A DNA stretch of 64,000 nucleotides from an uncultured Alistipes sp. (GTDB taxonomy: Bacteria; Bacteroidota; Bacteroidia; Bacteroidales; Rikenellaceae): the NCBI GenBank assembly GCA_900769405.1, contig CAAGGL010000020.1, positions 1 through 64,000 of the forward strand, read 5' to 3'. Shown here piece after piece: positions 16,015-24,475 of this stretch. Within the stretch, counting starts at the first letter, position 1, and every line of letters starts with the position of its first letter. The translations under genes were made by a program, and so were the position numbers. The notes under the pieces are model-generated. The model searched no databases and was not told where the DNA came from. It worked only from the letters and a program-made list of their open reading frames with translations.

Positions 16015-17685
16015 ATGAAAAATTTTGCAAAGGTAGCTTTGACTCTTGCAGTTGTTGCTTTCGCTTTCACCAGCTGCGATTGCTACAAGAAGATGGGCAA
16101 GAAAATCGATCAGGTAGAGTACAGCTGTACTCCTGAGATTCTTTCGCTGAACAATGGCGAGGTAACTGCTAACATCACCGTTAAGTTCCCTCCCAAGTAT
16201 TTCAATGAGACCGCAGTATTGAAGATCACCCCCGTTCTGGTATTCGAGGGCGGCGAGATCGCAGGTACTCCTAAGTACGTTCAGGGCGAGAATGTAAACG
16301 ACAACTACACCGTTATCTCGTGGAAGAATGGTGGTCAGTACACTCAGACCGTTACTTTCCCCTACGACGAGCGCGCTAAGATCTCGACCTTGGAGCTCCG
16401 CACTGAGAGCAAGTGCAGCAGCAAGTGCAGCGAGAACTACAACACTTTCGTTCCCGTAGAGTTGGCAACCGTAGCAGTAGCTAAGGGTATCAACACCTTG
16501 CAGGGTGACCTGAACTACGCTGACGCTATGCAGTATATGGCTGACAACTTCAAGAAGTCGGAGACTGTTGACAGCAAGCTCTACATCCTCTACGACATCA
16601 ACAAGGCTAAGGTTGGTAAGAAGGCTCTGAACGACGAGCAGACTCAGCTCTTCAAGGAGTTCGTTCTGGCTAACAAGGATAAGGAGAACTCGCAGGCAGG
16701 TAACATCTTCGTTGAGGGTTACGCATCGCCCGATGGTCCCGAGAAGTTGAACAACGATCTGTCGGTTAAGCGTGGTAAGGCTGGCCGTGAGGCAGTTGAG
16801 AAGAAGTTGGCTGACATCGAGGGTCTGACCTACAACGACGAAGGCTTCGGTGAGGACTGGGAAGGCTTCCAGGAGCTGGTTGCTGCATCGGATATGGCTG
16901 ACAAGGATCTGATTCTCCAGGTTCTGAAGCTCTACGATTCGCCCGTAACTCGTGAGGCTGAGATCAAGAATATGTCGGAGGTTTACAGCGCATTGAAGAA
17001 CGACGTTCTGCCCGCATTGCGTCGCGCTAAGGTTGTTTCGACCGCTGAGTTGGCTAGCAAGACCGACGACGAGTTGAAGGCTTGCGTTGCTTCGAACTTG
17101 AAGGATTTGGAGTGCGAGGAGATGATGTACGCTGCTACTCTGTACGAGGATCCCGCTATGAAGGCTAAGATCTACGAGGCTTGCGCTAAGAAGTACAACG
17201 ACGCTCGCGCTTACAACAACCTGGGTGTTGCTCTGTCGGAGATGGGCGAGTACACTAAGGCTGCTGACGCTTTCAAGAAGGCTGCTAAGTTGGCTGCATC
17301 GAGCGAGGTTAACAACAACATCGCTATGGTTAACGCTGCTGCCGGCAACGTTAAGGAGGCTAAGAAGTATGTTGCTACCGCTTCGGACGAGGCTAAGGCT
17401 CTGGTTGCTGCTGCTGAGGGTAACTACACCGACGCTGCTAACAAGCTGACCGGCTACAACGCTGCTATCGCTGAGTACCAGAACGGTAACTTGGCTGCTG
17501 CTAAGAAGGCATTGCAGGGTGACAACTCGGCTAACGCTGAGTACCTCCGCGCTGTAATCGCTGCTAAGGAGGGTAAGGTTAGCGAGGCTGCTGCTTACTT
17601 GAAGAACGCTATCGCTCAGAACAAGGAGTTGGCTGCTAAGGCTAAGACCGATGTTAACCTGGTTAACGTTGTAAAGGCTCTGTAA
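16015..17685 (+). CDS. Abundant lipoprotein with OmpA-like and TPR regions
   Basis: A protein of 556 residues with a lipoprotein signal (AFAFTSC, Cys19). Residues 35-170 look like beta-rich domains. Residues 180-270 resemble an OmpA-type peptidoglycan-binding domain (LYILYDINKAKVGKKAL, then VEGYASPDGPEKLNNDLSVKRGK). Residues 385-550 form TPR-like helical repeats (AYNNLGVALSEMGEYTKAADAFKKAA). Such OmpA/TPR lipoproteins occur in Bacteroidales and likely tether the outer membrane to the wall. Extreme codon bias, mainly GCT, AAG and GAG, and its own strong promoter suggest very high expression. The same bias leaves long open frames antisense to it that are not genes. No precise function is known to me. 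Confidence 0.7.
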   Translation: MKNFAKVALTLAVVAFAFTSCDCYKKMGKKIDQVEYSCTPEILSLNNGEVTANITVKFPPKYFNETAVLKITPVLVFEGGEIAGTPKYVQGENVNDNYTVISWKNGGQYTQTVTFPYDERAKISTLELRTESKCSSKCSENYNTFVPVELATVAVAKGINTLQGDLNYADAMQYMADNFKKSETVDSKLYILYDINKAKVGKKALNDEQTQLFKEFVLANKDKENSQAGNIFVEGYASPDGPEKLNNDLSVKRGKAGREAVEKKLADIEGLTYNDEGFGEDWEGFQELVAASDMADKDLILQVLKLYDSPVTREAEIKNMSEVYSALKNDVLPALRRAKVVSTAELASKTDDELKACVASNLKDLECEEMMYAATLYEDPAMKAKIYEACAKKYNDARAYNNLGVALSEMGEYTKAADAFKKAAKLAASSEVNNNIAMVNAAAGNVKEAKKYVATASDEAKALVAAAEGNYTDAANKLTGYNAAIAEYQNGNLAAAKKALQGDNSANAEYLRAVIAAKEGKVSEAAAYLKNAIAQNKELAAKAKTDVNLVNVVKAL

Positions 17686-17710
17686 TTTAGCCTCCACAGC
17701 TTTAAGCTGA

Positions 17711-17757
17711 GAATTATCGAGGGTCGGTCCTGCGTGGATCGACCCTCGATTCTTTTT
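17711..17757 (+). terminator. Terminator of the OmpA/TPR lipoprotein gene
   Basis: ATCGAGGGTCG / CGACCCTCGAT form a perfect 11-bp stem (17716-17750), followed by TCTTTTT. Confidence 0.85.
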
Positions 17758-17780
17758 GGGCACAAGGATTAGACAAACGA

Positions 17781-17808
17781 AAACCGCGCACTGACTATGC
17801 GCGTTTTT
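17781..17808 (-). terminator. Terminator of the small hypothetical gene
   Basis: On the minus strand CGCGCA-tagtcag-TGCGCG is followed by GTTTTCG. It overlaps the last codons of the gene at 17795-18202. Confidence 0.65.
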
Positions 17809-18202
17809 TGGTTATAATCAGACTGCCATCGACAAATCCTACTGCTACGCCTTCGGCGGCTTGGAGCACCGAGGCTCGACGTCCCTCCCGTTGGTAACGG
17901 TGCAGAAAACCTGCCACCTGTTCGAGAGCATTGCGCCAATGCTTGTCGCCCCGCCAGCAGAGGGCGTTGTGGCGCGTCGAGAAGAGTTCGTCGCACGCCC
18001 AATCGCTATCGTTCTCATCAAACGAGCCGCAGCCAACCAACTCGACCGACCAACGACCATCGCCGCCGTCGTAGATATTGATACAATAGGCCACTACCCC
18101 ATTGGGGATCGGCTGTCGCAGCTCTCGATCGAGCCAACGCGCAAAGCGTTCGTATCGAAGATCGAAATGACGCTGAACGGTATCGTACAACAGGAACAAC
18201 AT
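17795..18202 (-). CDS. Hypothetical protein, Trp-rich
   Basis: A soluble protein of 135 residues that I do not recognise. There is no signal peptide or membrane segment. It is rich in Trp and Arg in the middle (RWSVELVGCGSFDEN, SDWACDELFSTRHN) and ends in a basic tail, KKRA. It has its own promoter box (TAAATTTG, 18236-18243, minus strand) and a terminator overlapping its end, so it is a one-gene unit between the lipoprotein gene and the V-ATPase operon. The clean signals support a real gene. Function unknown. Confidence 0.7.
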   Translation of the reverse strand: MLFLLYDTVQRHFDLRYERFARWLDRELRQPIPNGVVAYCINIYDGGDGRWSVELVGCGSFDENDSDWACDELFSTRHNALCWRGDKHWRNALEQVAGFLHRYQREGRRASVLQAAEGVAVGFVDGSLIITKKRA

Positions 18203-18235
18203 TGCGCAAAGAGCTTGTTTGGGATTAGACTTTTA

Positions 18236-18243
18236 CAAATTTA
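18236..18243 (-). promoter_or_regulatory. -7 box of the small hypothetical gene
   Basis: TAAATTTG on the minus strand, 33 bases before the ATG at 18202. No distinct -33 element was identified. Confidence 0.5.
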
Positions 18244-18324
18244 GATATAATTACCCGAAATAAAAACAACTATTTTTTCAGAATCGCGCCGCGTGTTGCT
18301 CGTCGTTCCGAGGCGCACAAACAA

Positions 18325-18356
18325 AAAAGGTCGCACCCCGCAGGGCACGACCTTTT
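18325..18356 (-). terminator. V-ATPase operon terminator
   Basis: AAAAGGTCG / CGACCTTTT form a nine-base stem around an inner CCC-cgca-GGG, followed on the minus strand by a T-run. It lies 22 bases past the stop of the K subunit gene. Confidence 0.85.
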
Positions 18357-18378
18357 CTTGTCAATCTCAATTGACGAA

Positions 18379-18831
18379 TTAAGCAACCGAGTTCGAGATA
18401 AGGAAGGTTGCTGCAACGGTCAAAATTGCGTACAACTCGGGGAACGCTGCGAGGATCAGGGTCTTACCCATCACGTCGTGGCCGTTACCGATTGCTGCGA
18501 TACCGTTAGCGCAGACCTTAGCCTGATAGATAGCAGCTGCCAGGTTAACGATACCAACCAGCAAACCTGCACCGAATACTGCTGCTGCCTGCAACATCGA
18601 CATATCAGCCGAGATCAAGCCCTGAACCATAAAGAAGCATACGAAACCGTACAGACCCTGCGAACCGGGAAGTGCCGACAGAATCATATAGCTACCGAAT
18701 GCGCTACCGTTCTTCTTCATCGAACCTACTGCTGCCTGACCGCAGATTGCAGTACCTACTGCCGATGCGATACCGGCAACACCTACCATCAATACTACAC
18801 CAAGGTAGGCCAAAATCAAAGTTGTGTTCAT
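18379..18831 (-). CDS. atpK: V-type ATPase subunit K (membrane rotor)
   Basis: A proteolipid of 150 residues with four transmembrane helices, that is two fused hairpins. It forms the ion-carrying rotor ring in the inner membrane. The ion-binding carboxylate is Glu132 in FPELYAIL. LPGSQGLYG (Leu54, Ser57, Gln58, Tyr61) and YQAKV (Gln103) match the residues that hold sodium in the Enterococcus hirae NtpK ring (Leu, Thr, Gln, Tyr, Gln, Glu), with Ser for Thr. This suggests sodium coupling, by inference. It is the last gene of the operon, 36 bases after subunit I. Confidence 0.93.
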   Translation of the reverse strand: MNTTLILAYLGVVLMVGVAGIASAVGTAICGQAAVGSMKKNGSAFGSYMILSALPGSQGLYGFVCFFMVQGLISADMSMLQAAAVFGAGLLVGIVNLAAAIYQAKVCANGIAAIGNGHDVMGKTLILAAFPELYAILTVAATFLISNSVA

Positions 18832-18867
18832 AATTGTAATTGTTTGTTTTTGTTTGTTATTAAATTT

Positions 18868-20721
18868 TTATTTGATCTCTTTTTTCAAGGGCTTGAAGGC
18901 GCGCGAAGTCATCTCGAAGCCCGCATTTTTATAGAACTCTACGAAGGTCAATCGCATCGGGTGAACGAACGACGAAATGGCCGACATAAAGAGGTTGATT
19001 CCGTGACCAATCAGCAGGATTGCCGATGCGCCCAGAATCTGGAAGATGGTGCCGACACCGAACTGCTCAACACCGCCGTCAAGACCCGTCAGACCCAATG
19101 CCAGCTGGTTGAATACCTGCGCCAGCACACCGCCCGACAGACCGATTGCGAACAGACGGATATACGACAGCACGTCCGACAACAGACCCGTAATATTATT
19201 ATAGGTATCCCACAGACCCGACAGAATACTCATAATCGGGTTCTTGCCGTTGAACAGCAGCATCATTGCCACACCTGCGCCGGCCGCCGCAAAGAATGCG
19301 GGCGACGATGCGGTGAAGAAGGGAATGGTCCAATCCTCGTTCAACATCGGCAGTGCGATAGCCAATACGGCCGAGAGCAACACCACGAACCAACCGAGCA
19401 ACGAAACGGCACTCTTGAAACCGAACAGCTTGGTCTTCATCACGATGTTGATCGCCATACCGAACATAATCTGGAACACACCGAGCGCCAACGCGATCGC
19501 GAAGAAATCGTTCTGGAAATCCAGGAACGGCGACTTAGCAATGCTCTCGTAGCCCAACATTTCGGGGATGCTCAATCCGAACAACGAGCCGGTGTACAGA
19601 CCAAACAGCGTGGTCGCACCACCGCAGACCATAGTCAGCAACGAGGCTGTCTTCAAGCTCTGACCGCCCTTGAAGTAGAGCGCCAGACCTGCTGCCAGCA
19701 GAATTGCACCATAACCTGCGTCGTTCAAGCAGATTGCAAAGAACAACATATAGAACGGACCAAAGAAGGGCGTCATATCGAGCGTACCATACTTCGGCAG
19801 TGCGTACATACCGCCAATCAGCTCGAACAGACGAGCAAAGCGGTTGTTCTTCAACTTAACCGGCGTATCGTCCTCCTCGGTGGGCTGGCTCTTCAAGTAG
19901 ATCATATAGGGGTACTCTTCGAGCATTGCATCGACCTTCTCAGCGGTCTCGGCCTCAGCCCAACCCTCCATAATGACCAGCTTGCCATCGGCAGCCTTCT
20001 CGCCCGAAGCCACAACCTTCGATAGCTGCAACTTCTCGCGCGCCTCGGCTGCCATAGCCGCAACCTTGTCGGCCGTCGCTGCTGCACGTGCTACAACCTC
20101 ATCGGTCTTAGCCAATGCCGCACTCTTCTCTGCCGCCAAAGCCTCAGCCTCGCGGTAGCTCATCGCGGGAGCCTTAACCTCCTCGGCCTCGATCTCGATC
20201 TCAGCATCGGGCGTCGCAACCACAACGAAGTAGCTCTGACCACCCTGCTCCGAGATCGGCGCGATCGTGTAGCGCTCGTTCCAAGCCGCTGCATTATCGT
20301 TGAACACGGTCGTCGTGCAGTTGAAATAGCGCAGAACGATACCCTGCTCGGCCATCTTTGCGATAGTTGCAGCAGAGAAATCACCCCACGACAACAACTC
20401 CTCGGCGCTCTTTGCATAGCGAACGATCTCGCCGCGCAAAGTCGCAGCCTCGGCCATAGCCGCGTTGTAAGCCTCGAAAGCCTCCTCGCCCGTAGCGAAG
20501 GGCTCACCTGCAACAAATCCCTCCTCGGCAGCCTTTGCGCTCAATACCTCAGCCGCCTTGGTCTTAGCCTCAACGTCGGCAATCATTCGCAGGTCTGCCT
20601 CCGAAGGCTCCCAGCCGGTAACCGTCACATCGACCAGACCCAGCTCCTGCAAACGCTCCAAAAAGCGCTGATGTTCGCCGCTATACAGGACGAAATCGTA
20701 TTTTATCATCTTGACTATCAT
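18868..20721 (-). CDS. atpI: V-type ATPase subunit I (stator membrane subunit a)
   Basis: A protein of 617 residues. The N-terminal half (to about 320) is soluble with coiled coils and joins the peripheral stalk. The C-terminal half has about seven or eight membrane segments and forms the ion half-channels next to the K ring. Conserved parts include MTPFFGPFYMLFFAICLNDAGYG and SYIRLFAIGLSGGVLAQVFN, the latter with the essential channel Arg. The ATG at 20721 overlaps the subunit D stop by four bases (ATGA), so translation is probably coupled. A second Met four codons on, at 20709, is an alternative start. Confidence 0.93.
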   Translation of the reverse strand: MIVKMIKYDFVLYSGEHQRFLERLQELGLVDVTVTGWEPSEADLRMIADVEAKTKAAEVLSAKAAEEGFVAGEPFATGEEAFEAYNAAMAEAATLRGEIVRYAKSAEELLSWGDFSAATIAKMAEQGIVLRYFNCTTTVFNDNAAAWNERYTIAPISEQGGQSYFVVVATPDAEIEIEAEEVKAPAMSYREAEALAAEKSAALAKTDEVVARAAATADKVAAMAAEAREKLQLSKVVASGEKAADGKLVIMEGWAEAETAEKVDAMLEEYPYMIYLKSQPTEEDDTPVKLKNNRFARLFELIGGMYALPKYGTLDMTPFFGPFYMLFFAICLNDAGYGAILLAAGLALYFKGGQSLKTASLLTMVCGGATTLFGLYTGSLFGLSIPEMLGYESIAKSPFLDFQNDFFAIALALGVFQIMFGMAINIVMKTKLFGFKSAVSLLGWFVVLLSAVLAIALPMLNEDWTIPFFTASSPAFFAAAGAGVAMMLLFNGKNPIMSILSGLWDTYNNITGLLSDVLSYIRLFAIGLSGGVLAQVFNQLALGLTGLDGGVEQFGVGTIFQILGASAILLIGHGINLFMSAISSFVHPMRLTFVEFYKNAGFEMTSRAFKPLKKEIK

Positions 20722-21326
20722 ACCTTCTCGCCCTCCTCGGCTTGCTGATGTTTGGTTTTGACGATCTTCTGAGCACTCTTCGAGAGGTTCTCTTCGTCCT
20801 CTAAGAATCGTTTAATTTTACGTATAGCGTCCTCGTACCCGGGTATCTGTACCTTTTCGTAGAGGTTCACTTTTTGAGTAGTTTTCTTGCGGGCGTAGTC
20901 CAGCATTTCGCTCTTGCGATTTGCGATCTGCGACTCCAAACCGAGCATAGCCAACTCCTTCAAGAGGACTACACCGTCCGAAAGCCAAATCGGCGAGCTG
21001 AACAGATCATAAGATTTCTCCTTGAACTTCACGCCTTGCAGGACAGGTATGCGAACTCCGGCAATCTTCTGAGTGGAGAGTTCCACATCTTCGACAGCCA
21101 GCAAGTCGGCATCAAACTCACCCCACAGCGCAACCATATAGTCGTAGCGAGCCGACAACTCGGCCAAGCGACGCTCAAAGTCAGCTGCGGTACCCTTCGC
21201 TTTCTTAACTTCAAGACGCAACGCACTCTCCTTACTCTTGATGGTAGGGAGCGCCTTCTGTCTCATTTTGAGCTGCTTTCCCAGCTCGCCAAGCGAAGTC
21301 TTGTTATATTGAAATTTAATAGCCAT
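20718..21326 (-). CDS. atpD: V-type ATPase subunit D (central stalk)
   Basis: A protein of 202 residues made largely of two long coiled-coil helices, starting FQYNKTSLGELGKQLKMRQKALP and closing ENLSKSAQKIVKTKHQQ. It is the rotating shaft linking the A3B3 head to the K ring. The length matches the family. It lies 24 bases after subunit B and overlaps the start of subunit I by four bases. The usual partner subunit F is not encoded in this operon. Confidence 0.92.
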   Translation of the reverse strand: MAIKFQYNKTSLGELGKQLKMRQKALPTIKSKESALRLEVKKAKGTAADFERRLAELSARYDYMVALWGEFDADLLAVEDVELSTQKIAGVRIPVLQGVKFKEKSYDLFSSPIWLSDGVVLLKELAMLGLESQIANRKSEMLDYARKKTTQKVNLYEKVQIPGYEDAIRKIKRFLEDEENLSKSAQKIVKTKHQQAEEGEKV

Positions 21327-21350
21327 TTGCCTGTCGTTTACGGGGCTTGG

Positions 21351-22670
21351 TTACTTTTTCCAATACTTCTCGATCAACTCATTCTTGATCGCAACCTCCG
21401 ACGGGGTGAAGTACTTACCGAACAGAGTCCAAGCGATATCAAGCATCTGAGTGATCTCGATGTTTACGTCGATCGACAACAGCTTCTCCGAGTAGTCGTG
21501 AGCAAACTTCAATGCACGCTCGTCGTAATCCGACAGGTCGAAACCGTTCTCCAACTTGGTCTTAGCGTTAGCTGCATCGGCATACAGACGTACGCAGGCA
21601 TTCATCACCTGAGGATGATCCTCGCGAGTCTTCTTGCCGATAACCAACTGCTTCAAACGCGACAGCGAACGGAACGGGTCGATAATAACCTTACCCGTAT
21701 CGGTATCGTTACGCAGGAACAACTGACCCTCGGTGATGTAACCCGTGTTATCGGGCACAGCGTGGGTAATGTCGCCACCCGACAGAGTGGTTACGGCGAT
21801 GATGGTGATCGAACCGCCATTAGGCAGCTGAACAGCCTTCTCGTAGATCTTTGCCAAGTCCGAGTACAACGAACCGGGCATCGAGTCCTTCGAGGGGATC
21901 TGGTCCATACGGTTCGACACGATAGCCAATGCATCCGAGTAGAGGGTCATATCGGTCAACAGTACCAGAACCTTCTCGCCCTTATCAACTGCGAAGTACT
22001 CAGCTGCGGTCAGTGCCATATCGGGAACCAACAGACGCTCTACGGGAGGATTCTCCGTAGTATTCACGAAGCTCACGATGCGATCCAGCGCACCTGCATT
22101 CTCGAACACCTGCTTGAAGTACAAGAAGTCGTCGTTGGTCATACCCATACCGCCCAAGATAATCTTGTCGGCCTTAGCACGCAGTGCCACGTTTGCCATT
22201 ACGGCGTTATAGGGCTGGTCGGGATCGGCAAAGAAGGGGATCTTCTGACCCGAAACGATCGTATTGTTAAGGTCGATACCTGCGATACCCGTTGCGATCA
22301 ACTCGCTGGGCTGGATACGACGGAAGGGATTCACGGTCGGACCACCGATCACACGTGCCTCACCCTCGATCTGCTCACCGCCCTCGATAGGCTCGCCATA
22401 AGCGTTGAAGAAACGACCTGCCAAAGCGTCGCTAACCTTCAACGTGGGGGGCTCACCGTGGAAAATCACCTCCGAGTTGGTGGCGATACCCTCGGTACCC
22501 TGAAATACTTGAAGCGTAACGTTCTCGCCGTTGAGCTTCACTACCTGCGCCAGCTTACCGCCTACGGTAGCCAACTCATCGTTACCAACGCCCGTAGCGC
22601 GCAGCGTTACGGTTGCCTTGGTAATGTTGTCGATTTTGGTATATATCTTCTGAAATGCTCTTGTTGTCAT
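21351..22670 (-). CDS. atpB: V-type ATPase subunit B
   Basis: A protein of 439 residues, the non-catalytic nucleotide-type subunit of the A3B3 head. It lacks a Walker A loop, as expected. Conserved segments include PSELIATGIAGID, SGQKIPFFADPDQPYN, LVPDMALTAAEYFAV and DSMPGSLYSDLAKIYEKAV, with the arginine-finger region near SLSRLKQL. It lies 17 bases after subunit A and 24 bases before subunit D. Full length. Confidence 0.95.
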   Translation of the reverse strand: MTTRAFQKIYTKIDNITKATVTLRATGVGNDELATVGGKLAQVVKLNGENVTLQVFQGTEGIATNSEVIFHGEPPTLKVSDALAGRFFNAYGEPIEGGEQIEGEARVIGGPTVNPFRRIQPSELIATGIAGIDLNNTIVSGQKIPFFADPDQPYNAVMANVALRAKADKIILGGMGMTNDDFLYFKQVFENAGALDRIVSFVNTTENPPVERLLVPDMALTAAEYFAVDKGEKVLVLLTDMTLYSDALAIVSNRMDQIPSKDSMPGSLYSDLAKIYEKAVQLPNGGSITIIAVTTLSGGDITHAVPDNTGYITEGQLFLRNDTDTGKVIIDPFRSLSRLKQLVIGKKTREDHPQVMNACVRLYADAANAKTKLENGFDLSDYDERALKFAHDYSEKLLSIDVNIEITQMLDIAWTLFGKYFTPSEVAIKNELIEKYWKK

Positions 22671-22687
22671 AGCTTTCTACTCCAAAA

Positions 22688-24442
22688 TTAATTGATTTTA
22701 GTTGCCAACCACTCGTCAATCTGCTTGTCGTAAGCATAGTAAGACTCGCTCTTGTAAACCGAATAGTTCATCTGACGGAAGAGGTTGATCAGCTGCTTGA
22801 AGTAGCTCGAACACTCGTCGAAATCGACAAAGTCGAAGTCGTGCTCGCAAACCGACAAAACCTTCTCATACATATATTTCTGACGCTCGATCGGGCAGTT
22901 GCAATCGATCGAGTCGAATGCGTCCTGCTGCAAGATCACGAAGTCGATCAACTCGCTCTTCCAAAAACGCTCGTGGTACTCAACGGGTACACCGTCGTCA
23001 CCCAAGATGTTGATCTGCTCCGATGCCTCCTTACCGCGCTGAACCAGAGTCTTACCCTTATAGACCTTCTCAACCCAGCCCTTGCCGATACGCTCGTCCA
23101 GATAGTCGCTTACCTCGGGGTACTCCAAGTACTTCGAGTAGCTATCCAGCGGGTCGATTGCGGGGTAACGCTTCGAGTCTGCACGACCCTGCGACAGTGC
23201 GTAGAAGCAACGTGCTGCCTTCTTGGTCGATTCGGTTACGGGCTCCTTCAAGTTACCACCTGCGGGCGATACGGTACCGATGAAGGTTACCGAACCGGTC
23301 GAGCCGTTGTTCAACTCAACCAGACCTGCACGCGAGTAGAAGTTCGAGATGATAGCCGACAGGTCCATCGGGAACGCGTCCTGACCCGGAAGCTCCTCCA
23401 AACGGTTCGACATCTCACGCAGAGCCTGTGCCCAACGCGAAGTCGAGTCAGCCAGCAGCAGAACCTTCAAACCCATTGCACGGTAATACTCAGCGATGGT
23501 CATACCGGTGTAAACCGATGCCTCACGAGCCGCAACGGGCATATTCGAGGTGTTGCAGATGATGGTCGTACGCTCCATCAGCTTGTGACCTGTACGGGGG
23601 TCCTCCAACTCGGGGAATTCGGCGAAGATCTCCACAACCTCATTTGCACGCTCACCGCACGCAACCATAATGATGATATCAGCCTCAGCCTGCTTCGAAA
23701 TAGCGTGCTGCAACACGGTCTTACCTGCACCGAAGGGACCGGGAATAAAGCCCGTACCACCATCAGCGATGGGGTTGAACGTATCGATCGAGCGGATACC
23801 AGTCTCCATCACGCGCGAGGGACGGGGTTTAGCTGCGTATGCGCGAATAGCCTGCTTAACGGGCCACTTCTGCACCATCGTAATCTCGTGATCCTTACCC
23901 TCGGCGTCGGTTACAACTGCAACCACATCGGTAACTTTGTACTCACCTGCTGCTGCAACGCTCTTCACGGTGTAGTTCTCGGTCATCACGAACGGAACCA
24001 TAATCTTGTGAGCAACCCACTGCTCCTGAACCTCGCCTAACCAAGCCCCTGCCGATACCTTGTCGCCAGCCTTTGCCAGAGGTTTGAACTCCCACTTGCG
24101 ATCGAAATCGATAGGATCGGTGATCGAACCGCGCTCGATGAACAGACCGTTCATCTTTTCGAGGTCGTTCTGCAAACCGTCGTAGTTACGCGACAAAATA
24201 CCCGGAGCCAATGTTGCCTCCAACATATGACCCTCAAATTCGACCTTATCGCCGATCTTCAAACCGCGCGTACTGTCGAATACCTGAACGTAGGCATCAT
24301 CGCCTACAACCTTGATGACCTCGGCCATCATTCGGGTCTCACCGCACCATACGTGACAGATCTCATTCTGGCCAACTGCACCGTCAGCCTTCACGATCAC
24401 GATGTTCGAGATGATACCCGATACTCGCCCTGTTGTCTTCAT
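22688..24442 (-). CDS. atpA: V-type ATPase subunit A (catalytic)
   Basis: The ATP-hydrolysing subunit of the head, 584 residues. The Walker A loop GPFGAGKTVLQHAI lies near residue 230, MVACGERANEVVE follows, and LLADSTSRWAQALREMS is the Walker B region. The extra non-homologous domain typical of A/V-type A subunits is present before the Walker A loop (GEYKVTDVVAVV region). It is the third gene of the operon, 33 bases after the DUF2764 gene. In this lineage the enzyme may work as an ion pump or as a synthase; the sequence does not decide. Confidence 0.96.
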   Translation of the reverse strand: MKTTGRVSGIISNIVIVKADGAVGQNEICHVWCGETRMMAEVIKVVGDDAYVQVFDSTRGLKIGDKVEFEGHMLEATLAPGILSRNYDGLQNDLEKMNGLFIERGSITDPIDFDRKWEFKPLAKAGDKVSAGAWLGEVQEQWVAHKIMVPFVMTENYTVKSVAAAGEYKVTDVVAVVTDAEGKDHEITMVQKWPVKQAIRAYAAKPRPSRVMETGIRSIDTFNPIADGGTGFIPGPFGAGKTVLQHAISKQAEADIIIMVACGERANEVVEIFAEFPELEDPRTGHKLMERTTIICNTSNMPVAAREASVYTGMTIAEYYRAMGLKVLLLADSTSRWAQALREMSNRLEELPGQDAFPMDLSAIISNFYSRAGLVELNNGSTGSVTFIGTVSPAGGNLKEPVTESTKKAARCFYALSQGRADSKRYPAIDPLDSYSKYLEYPEVSDYLDERIGKGWVEKVYKGKTLVQRGKEASEQINILGDDGVPVEYHERFWKSELIDFVILQQDAFDSIDCNCPIERQKYMYEKVLSVCEHDFDFVDFDECSSYFKQLINLFRQMNYSVYKSESYYAYDKQIDEWLATKIN

Positions 24443-24475
24443 TATTCTATTTTTTGTTGTTATTTACTTCTAATG

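Noticed and set aside
16003..17763. Open frame of 586 codons antisense to the OmpA/TPR lipoprotein
   Set aside because: Its low-complexity Leu/Ser-rich product is explained by the restricted codon use of the plus-strand gene, and it lacks a promoter.
18358..20025. Long plus-strand frame across the V-ATPase K and I genes
   Set aside because: It overlaps two certain genes, contains the operon terminator at its start and has no recognisable domain.
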